DNA from: CANMXU01 sp052030545
GTDB taxonomy: Bacteria > Pseudomonadota > Gammaproteobacteria > Enterobacterales > Alteromonadaceae
Direction of reading: 5' to 3'
Assembly: GCF_052030545.1 (NCBI RefSeq)
Contig: NZ_JBPDIH010000014.1
Coordinates: 31,484-95,483 of the forward strand
Length of the DNA stretch: 64,000 nucleotides
Shown: positions 44,172-51,816 of the stretch, piece after piece
Position numbering within the stretch: the stretch's first letter is position 1
Layout: every line of letters begins with the position of its first letter
Made by a program: the position numbers and the translations under genes
The notes under the pieces: model-generated
Databases searched by the model: none
The model's input: only the letters and a program-made list of their open reading frames with translations
What the model was told of the DNA's origin: nothing

Positions 44172-45692
44172 ATGGGTCAAGTTAAGCTTTTTGTCGTCTG
44201 TATTTTATTGCTGAGTAGTCATTTGACATGGGCTGGCAGTGGAAAAACTAACATACTTTTAATTACTGCTGATGATTTAGGTTATGAAGCCGTTGGCTCA
44301 CTTACCTTAGATGCCGGCTTACCAAGTCTTACACCTAATATTGATCGCTACGCTGCTAAAGGTTATCAGTTTACCAATGCCCATGTTAATACGCCCATTT
44401 GTCAACCGAGCCGCTCAATCATCGCTACCGGTCGATATGGTATTACTAGCGGTATGATGGGTTTTTTTCATATGAAAAAGCGTTCAGCGTCTGTCATGCA
44501 AACTTTATCCGACAACGGTTATTTAACGGGCGTATTAGGTAAGGTCAGTCATTCAACGCCAGACTTAGCATATAAATGGGATTATATGCATGATTATGGT
44601 GATTTAGGAGCAGGTCGCTCGCCAGAAAAATATTACAACTACAGTAAAGAGTTTTTTGAGCTAAGCAAAAAAGAGCATAAAGCGTTTTATTTTATGGTGA
44701 ATTCGCATGATCCTCATCGCGGCTTTCACGATCCAAAGAACCCGAAAAAACAAGCGGCAACACCATCAAAACTATTTACAACCGATCAGGTGATAGTGCC
44801 TAAATATTTGCCAGATACACCGCAGGTTAGAACAGAGTTAAGCCACTATTATAATTCCGTGCGTCGTTTAGACGATACCTTCGCTCGTGTTATTCAAGCC
44901 CTTGATGAGTCAGGGCTCGCTGAAAATACCATGGTGGTCTTTTTATCAGATAATGGCTCGGCCTTTCCTTTTGCCAAAGCCAATACCTATTTAGCAAGCA
45001 CTAAAACGCCGTGGATCGTGCAATGGCCAGCGGGCAAAATTAATACCGAATACGTGAATAAAACTGACTTTATATCGTCGATAGACTTTTTCCCAACCGT
45101 GCTGGATGCCGTTGGTTTACCCATTCCAGATGAAGTCGATGGTCGTTCAATATTGCCATTATTAAAAGGGCAAAAACAAACAGACAGACACGAAGTCTAT
45201 ACGCAAGTCGATTATAAAATTGGCGGTCCAGCAACGCCAATGAGGGCGGTTCAAGATGAGCGCTTTGGTTATATTTTCAACCCTTGGAGTAAAGCAGGTG
45301 CGAATTATCGTAATTCAAATGAGGGCGATATCACCAAAGCATTGAAAGCTTCTGGAAACAAAGAACAGCTGGCACGGTTAAAAATGTTCAGAGAGCGAGT
45401 AGTGGAAGAATTTTACGATTTGAAAAAAGATCCCCATAGCGTTAATAACTTAATTAATCACCCTGAGTATCAAAAAATCATACAAGAGTACCAAAAACGT
45501 TTAGTTAACTGGATGGAAAAAAATTCTGACCCCGTGTTAGCGCTCTATCAAGTGAAAGAACAGCCCGATAAAATGGCTAAACTGTTGAAAAAGGAATTTC
45601 CAAGTAAGGCAGAGTTGACCCCTAAGCAGCAACGATTAGCTATAGAAGAAAAGAAAAGAAAGAAAAAACAAAAGAAATCGAAAGGTGTTTAG
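44172..45692 (+). CDS. Sulfatase, family S1 (formylglycine type)
   Basis: A 506-residue exported sulfatase with a signal peptide ending near HLTWAG (residue 22). The metal-binding motif LLITADDLGYE and the formylglycine motif ICQPSRS with Cys77 are present. Further elements are SHDPHRGF and VVFLSDNGSAFPFAK (metal site) and a Lys-rich C-terminal tail (KKRKKKQKKSKG). The sequence resembles N-sulfoglucosamine-sulfohydrolase-like S1 subfamilies; the exact sulfate ester is unknown. It lies in the sigma-FecR unit and so would be made on induction. It needs a formylglycine-generating enzyme encoded elsewhere. Confidence 0.92.
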   Translation: MGQVKLFVVCILLLSSHLTWAGSGKTNILLITADDLGYEAVGSLTLDAGLPSLTPNIDRYAAKGYQFTNAHVNTPICQPSRSIIATGRYGITSGMMGFFHMKKRSASVMQTLSDNGYLTGVLGKVSHSTPDLAYKWDYMHDYGDLGAGRSPEKYYNYSKEFFELSKKEHKAFYFMVNSHDPHRGFHDPKNPKKQAATPSKLFTTDQVIVPKYLPDTPQVRTELSHYYNSVRRLDDTFARVIQALDESGLAENTMVVFLSDNGSAFPFAKANTYLASTKTPWIVQWPAGKINTEYVNKTDFISSIDFFPTVLDAVGLPIPDEVDGRSILPLLKGQKQTDRHEVYTQVDYKIGGPATPMRAVQDERFGYIFNPWSKAGANYRNSNEGDITKALKASGNKEQLARLKMFRERVVEEFYDLKKDPHSVNNLINHPEYQKIIQEYQKRLVNWMEKNSDPVLALYQVKEQPDKMAKLLKKEFPSKAELTPKQQRLAIEEKKRKKKQKKSKGV

Positions 45693-45810
45693 GTCTGAAA
45701 AAAATCTCGTTTTTAAATTTATTTTTAGTTGAAAAGATGATAGCTTGAATTGTGAATAACAATGAAACCTTGATTGTTATTGTAATTCAAATGAATTTAT
45801 TGATGGGATT

Positions 45811-48800
45811 ATGATAAAAAACGTTTTATTACTAAATCTTTCGTTTTTGTGTTTTACGCTTTCATTGCCTGTAAATGCAAGGGAAACGTTAACCAATAAA
45901 ACCTTTAACTTTAATATTCCCTCAACAAGCGCTACTTCAGCTTTGGAAGCGCTTTCAAAGCAAACTGGCAAAAACTTATTTTATCCGGCCAACAAATTAA
46001 ATGGCATAACTTCACGGCACTTGGTTGGCCAATATACCCTAGTTGAAGCCCTCACTATTTTACTGGCAGAAACAAAAGTGCAAGCGACCATCACATCAAA
46101 GGGTGTGATTGTGGTTAGAGATCGTAAGAAAAAACGTGAACAACTCAATTCTACTGAATTATCGACACTATTTGGCGTTGAGCCTATCAATAAGCAACAA
46201 TCAACGGTTATTAGTGATCAGCTACAAAACGTCATCGAGAGTATCTCTGTTACTGGTTATCGAGAAAGCTTAAACCAATCACTGTCATTTAAAAAAAATG
46301 CTGATCATCAAGTCGATGTTATTTCCGCTGAAGATATTGGCAAACTACCTGATGTTGAAGTAGGCGATGTTTTAGAGCGCATTGCGGGTGTGCAAGTGAG
46401 CCGTGGCGATGACGGCATTGTTAATGGTACGAGTATTCGCGGCTTACCAGGATATTTTAACCGCACTTTGTATAATGATCGCGTATTAAACACCTCATTA
46501 TCAACCGAACGATATTTTGATGCGCAAATCATTCCTGCTGCCTTTTTCAACCGCGTTGAAGTACACAAAACCTCAGTGGCGGATACGGTTGAAGGTGGTT
46601 TGGCGGGGGTTATTAATTTAAAAAGTTTACGCGCTTTTGATATTGGTGAACGAGCGGCGAGGGTTAAGTTAACAGGTACATCAACGTCTAATGATGATAA
46701 TAAAAATAGTGAACTCGTCGCCATTTATTCAGATTTATATTTGGATGAATCGTTAGGTTTTACTGCGGGCGTGAATGTTTTAAATTCAAATAGGGAAAGC
46801 CAACAAGGCTTTACGTTTAACCCCACGATTAAACTTACTGAAGGCGTGAATAAAGATTACAATGGCGACGGCACCGTAAGCGAAAAAGATATTTTTTATG
46901 TGCCGCAGGCAATTGGTTACTCCCTCAACCAAAATACTCGTCAACGAGATGCTTTTTTTGCCAACCTTGAGTGGCGACCAAGCGCTAATTTTAGTGCCTT
47001 TGGTGAGATTTTTTTCACCGGTTACGACACATTAGATAATCGAAATTATTTGCGGTTTAGGCCCAAACCGGCCAACAAGTCTGCAGGCGAGGGCGCACAA
47101 ACTGTCAGCTATCAAGGGGAGTTATATGAAAATGGCCCGCGGGATTATTTAACGGTTTATCAGCCAACAAATATTTATGGCGAATTATCAAATCAATATA
47201 ATGAGCGAGAAAGTGATACCGGGCTCGCATTTTTTGATTTGGAATGGTTATACCAACGCTGGAGTGTTAATTTTTCCGCTAATCTCTCCAAGTCAAAAAC
47301 TCACCAGCTGAGCATGCTGGCGAAAAACTTAACAGAAAGAAATTATTTTGATATTACCCTAGATGGTACCGATGAGGGGAGTGCCTGGGCGGTGACATTT
47401 CATAATCCAGTTGACGATCCACAATACAGTCAGCGGGGCTTATTAAATGATCCACAAGCGCCATTTCATTCTCTCACAGTCGATGGCACTCATGTTGGCG
47501 CAGAGTTTGAAAGCAATTCATGGGCAAGTGATTTACGTATTCAATACGATTTGGCGTACGCAAATAACTATCTGGATATTAATGAACTCGAGTTTGGTTT
47601 TCATTACCGTGTTGACGAGTCTTTGACTCAAAAACCTGAAGCTGACTTTGGCGGTAATACTGAACATCTCTTTAATGGCGCAGAACTATCATATCGTGAA
47701 ATTATGCCGGCAAGTGGCCAGTGGTTTGATTTTAAGAAAAACGAAACGGGCGCGCCATTGCTTTGGGTCGTGCCAGATATTTCGGCAATGGCAGTCGCGC
47801 AGCATTGGACGTCTGACTCAGTAAGAGCTGCTGCAATAGCAAGTGAATCTTATACCCCGGGTATTTTCGAAAATTTACAAGAGCAAATATTTGCCAGTTA
47901 TTTTAAGCTTAATTTTGCCTCCGACTCTGAACGTATTAGCGGAAATTTGGGTGTGCGCTATACCCACACTATAGAAATGATAAATGGGCAAGGGGCTCAA
48001 ATTGAAGAAGGTTTAATCGATGAAGGCGAGGGTGATCCGTTCGACCCAAACTACGACCCCAGTTTAGTGCTTCCAATTAATGACAATATGAGTAAAAAAC
48101 GCAGTTATCATAATATTTTACCCAGTTTAAATATTATGATGAAAGCGAAAGAAGATCTTATATTGCGCTTTGGCTGGAGTAAAACCATGAGTCGCCCACT
48201 TAGGCATGATTTAGAATTGCAAGATAGCTATAACGCAAGAACAAATACTATCAGCTCTGCCGATCCTCTATTAGCACCGTTTATTGCTGACAATCTTGAT
48301 CTTAGCCTTGGCTGGTATTTTGCCAAAGAATCAGCACTTCATCTTGCTTGGTTTTATAAAGATATCGATAACCTAGTACGCACTGTGCAATATCAAACAT
48401 TATTACCTGTTACTCATGCCGAAACAGGGATTGCACTAGATGATACGCTGGTGAATATTGCTGAAAAGCAAAATGGTGACACTGCCATAGTTCAGGGCAC
48501 TACCTTGAGCTATCAGCAACCGTTTAGCTTTTTGTCAGGTTTTTTAAAGCAAACGGGTGTAACCGCTAATTTTACTTATATTGACGATTCGAGAGCTCAA
48601 TCTCTAACGGATATATCTAATAATAACGGCTCGATTTTATTTTATTATGACAGCGCGTTATTTGACGCACAAATTAGTTATACCTATCGAGGGCCACGCA
48701 TGCGCAAGCTTGCAACTACAACCGTACCGACTAAATATATCAATTCATCCAATATTATTAATGCCAGTATTAACTATATGCCTGTTGAATATTTAACCTT

Positions 48801-48921
48801 AAGTCTTGGGGTTCACAATATTGGTGAAGAGTCGATTAGTGAATATTATGGCAATGGCATGAGCGATCATTTTAGTGATTTTGGTCGCGTATACTCCTTT
48901 ACCATAACGGGCATTCTTTAA
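45811..48921 (+). CDS. TonB-dependent receptor with N-terminal STN signalling domain
   Basis: A 1,036-residue outer-membrane receptor. The signal peptide (to about residue 23) is followed by an STN domain at about 30-106 (TFNFNIPSTSATSALEALSK, LVEALTILLAETKVQATITS), which can contact the FecR-like protein across the periplasm. The plug is at about 150-275 (VISAEDIGKLPDVEVGDVLE, TSIRGLPGYFNRTLYNDR) and a long barrel ends at GRVYSFTITGIL. It is of the large glycan-type TonB receptor class. It closely resembles the receptor at 51817 except for the STN part, so it probably senses and perhaps imports the same oligosaccharide. It is last in the sigma-FecR-sulfatase unit. Confidence 0.93.
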   Translation: MIKNVLLLNLSFLCFTLSLPVNARETLTNKTFNFNIPSTSATSALEALSKQTGKNLFYPANKLNGITSRHLVGQYTLVEALTILLAETKVQATITSKGVIVVRDRKKKREQLNSTELSTLFGVEPINKQQSTVISDQLQNVIESISVTGYRESLNQSLSFKKNADHQVDVISAEDIGKLPDVEVGDVLERIAGVQVSRGDDGIVNGTSIRGLPGYFNRTLYNDRVLNTSLSTERYFDAQIIPAAFFNRVEVHKTSVADTVEGGLAGVINLKSLRAFDIGERAARVKLTGTSTSNDDNKNSELVAIYSDLYLDESLGFTAGVNVLNSNRESQQGFTFNPTIKLTEGVNKDYNGDGTVSEKDIFYVPQAIGYSLNQNTRQRDAFFANLEWRPSANFSAFGEIFFTGYDTLDNRNYLRFRPKPANKSAGEGAQTVSYQGELYENGPRDYLTVYQPTNIYGELSNQYNERESDTGLAFFDLEWLYQRWSVNFSANLSKSKTHQLSMLAKNLTERNYFDITLDGTDEGSAWAVTFHNPVDDPQYSQRGLLNDPQAPFHSLTVDGTHVGAEFESNSWASDLRIQYDLAYANNYLDINELEFGFHYRVDESLTQKPEADFGGNTEHLFNGAELSYREIMPASGQWFDFKKNETGAPLLWVVPDISAMAVAQHWTSDSVRAAAIASESYTPGIFENLQEQIFASYFKLNFASDSERISGNLGVRYTHTIEMINGQGAQIEEGLIDEGEGDPFDPNYDPSLVLPINDNMSKKRSYHNILPSLNIMMKAKEDLILRFGWSKTMSRPLRHDLELQDSYNARTNTISSADPLLAPFIADNLDLSLGWYFAKESALHLAWFYKDIDNLVRTVQYQTLLPVTHAETGIALDDTLVNIAEKQNGDTAIVQGTTLSYQQPFSFLSGFLKQTGVTANFTYIDDSRAQSLTDISNNNGSILFYYDSALFDAQISYTYRGPRMRKLATTTVPTKYINSSNIINASINYMPVEYLTLSLGVHNIGEESISEYYGNGMSDHFSDFGRVYSFTITGIL

Positions 48922-48990
48922 CGTTAAGCTACTGTTAAATATTATTAAAGCCTGCTGGAAAAAGATCTTGAAATCTTTTTAGCCTATATA

Positions 48991-49018
48991 AAAAAGCCCA
49001 TCTAGAGATGGGCTTTTT
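48991..49018. terminator. Bidirectional terminator between receptor and lipoprotein genes
   Basis: AAAAAGCCCATC (48991-49002) and GATGGGCTTTTT (49007-49018) form a 12-bp stem with a TAGA loop and A/T tails on both strands. It ends the first unit of the locus and the divergent lipoprotein gene. Confidence 0.9.
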
Positions 49019-49063
49019 ACTTGCGTGGTCGTTAACCTCTTATTGTTTTTCTAACGACAGTTA

Positions 49064-51334
49064 TTATGGTGTACCAGATATGCTTACGTTATCGATACGG
49101 GCTTGACTAACATTATTGATACCTGTGCTATTAAATCGAATCGCGATAATTTCGTGGCCTTCTGCTCCGGTTAAGGTAAACGATTTAGAAGTCCAATTTT
49201 TCGCACTTTCTTCTGTATCGTTGTTTAAGCTTTCAAGAACAGTCCAATTAACACCATCACTTGACCACTCAGCGCTGTACATTTCATCTTCTGCGTCAAC
49301 TAAATTAGCCAGTAGGCGATCAAATGATAAGCTTACGCTAGTAAACCCGCTAGTATCATAATACTTAATTGCTCTAGCGCCTGATTTTATGCGCATCATA
49401 CCACCTGGGTTACCACCGGTTGTAGGTGCTTGTAATAAGCTTTTGCCACTTTCATTTGCCCACTCATCAAATGTTGTAGCGACATCACTAAAGCTATCTG
49501 TATTGCCCGTAACAGCATTAACAGCCATAACATTAATGAGCACGGTTAAATTACCACCAAGGTCCGGTGTGGCTGTAGTTTGCACGCCATTGGTCACTTG
49601 AAATTGTACCTCATGTGCGCCGATGTCAGCTGCTGTTAATACTGCGCTGGTAATTAAACCTTGTGGTGATATTTCAAATAAGTTTGCGCTATCGCCTGCA
49701 ATTTCAGTGTAGGTCAAGGTATCTTGGCTACCAAAGCCATTTTCACCATTTAGCTGCGCGCTAAAAGCACGACCAACTGCTTGGCTAGAAGTTGTTAGTT
49801 TTTCTGCATTAATGGTTGCTTTAGTAATATTAAGTGTTGCTGTATCGGTTAGCGCACCGTCAGAAACTTCAACAGTAAAACTATTTTCCTCCGTTAAATC
49901 AACAGTACCCGATAATGTGCCATCAGCAGCAATTTGCAACCAATCCGGACCTGCAACTTTGGTGAACGTTAGCGTGTCACCATTATTATCTGACGCGCTG
50001 GTAGCAATGCTTTGTGTCGCTAAGGCATAGTCTGAGTCTTGACCATCAGCAGGTTTGAAAATAATGTCAGCAACAAATTCAGGCGCAACATTAACGACAG
50101 GTTTTGCAGCAACTTCAATATCAAACGTTAACTCTACAAAGTTGCCATTTAAATCGGTAACTCGAGCGGTAAAAGTATTGGTATTTAAATCAGCAAGTGC
50201 TGGTGTACCTGATAAGTCGCCTGATGCAGCGTCTACCGATAGCCATGCTGGACCCGCTTCGATTGAGTAAGTTAACAAGTCGTCTAGGGTATCTTCGGTT
50301 GCTGAAAGGTTGGCACTAAATAATGCATCTTCTGTTGCGCCATCGTTATTCGTAATTACTAAATCTGAGGGCGCGGTACCAGCAACAGTTACCGTAACTG
50401 TTTGGGCAGCATTAGTATTAATACCGTCGCTAACAATAACAAAAATATCATTTTGACCAACATCTGTAGTGCCAGGAGTACCAGTAAGGTCACCGGTATT
50501 TTCATCTAAGGTTAGCCACTCTGGGCTATTGACATCTAAAGTGTAAGTTAAGATATCATTTTCAGCATCAGTTGCTGAAACTTTAGCACTAAAGGCAACA
50601 GCTTCTGTGGCGGTAGTTACATCTAATGTTGGCGCACCTGGCGCTTCATTTGGTGGCGGCACTTCAGCAGTAATGATAAAAGTAGACTCTACTGTATCCA
50701 TACCATCGGTTACTGCAACAACCACAACCGTTTCACCGGCATCTGCTTCTGTTGGTGTACCGATTAATTGATATTGACCACTTTCTTGGTTTAAGACAAT
50801 CGACAACCACTGTGTTGCTTCACCGTTTAGTGTTGCGCTAACAATTTCAAAGCTTAGTGGTGTTTCTCCTGAGTCGGTAGCGGTTAAGTTTGCGCTAAAA
50901 CTGGTATCGGTAAATAAGGTGGTTGATTCAGCGGCTAATTTTGGTGCGGTTGGCACACTATTAAGTATTTGATACTGAACCGTAGTAAATGCAGCGTCTT
51001 CACTATCTGCCGCTTGAAAGGTGACATTATAGGTACCAATGTGGCTATCTTTAAGTACAGCAGACGATAATTTACCTGTTTGAACCATTTCTAACCATTT
51101 AGGCTTATCCGGTGATGAAAAATGTAAAACATCGCCGTCGGCATCAGTCGCCATAAGCTGATCGTTGTATTGCTCTCCAACCGTTAGCACTGTCGTGCTT
51201 ACCGGCGCTTCACTAAAAGCCGGCGCACTGTTTGAACTGTCATCTAACGTACACGCAGACAAAAAGACACTAGAGCTAAGTATCGCCATTGTTAACGTAT
51301 TTTTTTTGAATTTCCCCATTTGAACTTTTGGCAT
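49064..51334 (-). CDS. Surface lipoprotein with Ig/cadherin-like repeats and C-terminal jelly-roll-like module
   Basis: A 756-residue protein with signal and lipobox FLSAC (Cys near residue 28). It has at least five tandem Ig/cadherin-like (He_PIG type) repeats of about 90-100 residues, with recurring cues such as DADGDVLHF, GTPTEADAGE, DAENDILTYTL and SGTPALADLN. The last 150 or so residues form a distinct module (FDEWANESGKSLLQAP to IDNVSISGTP) with a ligand-binding beta-sandwich look. It has a good ribosome binding site (AAGGAA) and an ECF-type element 168 nt upstream. A role as surface glycan-binding partner of the TonB receptors is inferred, as SusD has no homologue here. Confidence 0.8.
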   Translation of the reverse strand: MPKVQMGKFKKNTLTMAILSSSVFLSACTLDDSSNSAPAFSEAPVSTTVLTVGEQYNDQLMATDADGDVLHFSSPDKPKWLEMVQTGKLSSAVLKDSHIGTYNVTFQAADSEDAAFTTVQYQILNSVPTAPKLAAESTTLFTDTSFSANLTATDSGETPLSFEIVSATLNGEATQWLSIVLNQESGQYQLIGTPTEADAGETVVVVAVTDGMDTVESTFIITAEVPPPNEAPGAPTLDVTTATEAVAFSAKVSATDAENDILTYTLDVNSPEWLTLDENTGDLTGTPGTTDVGQNDIFVIVSDGINTNAAQTVTVTVAGTAPSDLVITNNDGATEDALFSANLSATEDTLDDLLTYSIEAGPAWLSVDAASGDLSGTPALADLNTNTFTARVTDLNGNFVELTFDIEVAAKPVVNVAPEFVADIIFKPADGQDSDYALATQSIATSASDNNGDTLTFTKVAGPDWLQIAADGTLSGTVDLTEENSFTVEVSDGALTDTATLNITKATINAEKLTTSSQAVGRAFSAQLNGENGFGSQDTLTYTEIAGDSANLFEISPQGLITSAVLTAADIGAHEVQFQVTNGVQTTATPDLGGNLTVLINVMAVNAVTGNTDSFSDVATTFDEWANESGKSLLQAPTTGGNPGGMMRIKSGARAIKYYDTSGFTSVSLSFDRLLANLVDAEDEMYSAEWSSDGVNWTVLESLNNDTEESAKNWTSKSFTLTGAEGHEIIAIRFNSTGINNVSQARIDNVSISGTP

Positions 51335-51501
51335 GCTTTTTTCCTTTTTTACTTATAATATGCAACTTTTCAAAGTGTTATGACGCTAAATAATGTTTAT
51401 CGTCAATCTAAAAGAAGCTTGAACTTACCCCCGCTCGTACAACTTCAGCGTTCGATTTGAATCATCAGTTACTGATTTGTTCAACCACATCTCTTACCTC
51501 A
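51335..51501 (-). other. Leader of the lipoprotein gene
   Basis: This is part of the 482-nt divergent gap 51335-51816. It holds the ribosome binding site of the lipoprotein gene and no other feature that I can support. Two ECF-type elements follow at 51502 and 51645. Confidence 0.4.
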
Positions 51502-51531
51502 TAAAGAGTGTTGCTATGTAAAGATCCGTAA
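51502..51531 (-). promoter_or_regulatory. Putative ECF promoter element, site 2 (lipoprotein gene)
   Basis: Read on the minus strand: TTACGGATCTT, 8 nt, AACACTCTTTA. It has the same 30-bp geometry as the other three sites and points toward the lipoprotein gene, ending 167 nt before its start. Confidence 0.65.
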
Positions 51532-51644
51532 AGAAAAATTTTATTAGTTGCTCGATATTTTATTAACTGACTGATTTTATTATTAATATTTATTGAAAAT
51601 TTAGTGGTAACAATAGTGGTAGTGAAAAGAAATGTAAGTTTTTA

Positions 51645-51674
51645 TTATGGATATTGACAAGAGAACACTCTTTA
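51645..51674 (+). promoter_or_regulatory. Putative ECF promoter element, site 3 (second receptor unit)
   Basis: TTATGGATATT, 8 nt, AACACTCTTTA. It differs from site 1 at only 5 of 30 positions and points toward the receptor gene starting 142 nt downstream. It lies back to back with site 2, so the divergent pair could be fired by the same sigma factor. Confidence 0.65.
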
Positions 51675-51816
51675 GTAACGGGATAGCAAAAGTTAATTGA
51701 ATTTATGCAGGTTGTTGTGGTGGCTTAAGTTGCCAATACAGCCATATGTATATCTCGTAAATATATAAATTATTATAAATAAGAATGATTTAGGTGAATT
51801 CTAAAGGGGACTATAG

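Noticed and set aside
49116..50270. Several plus-strand frames of 70-80 codons opposite the Ig-repeat lipoprotein
   Set aside because: Repetitive Ser/Thr/Val-rich shadows of the real minus-strand gene without ribosome binding sites.
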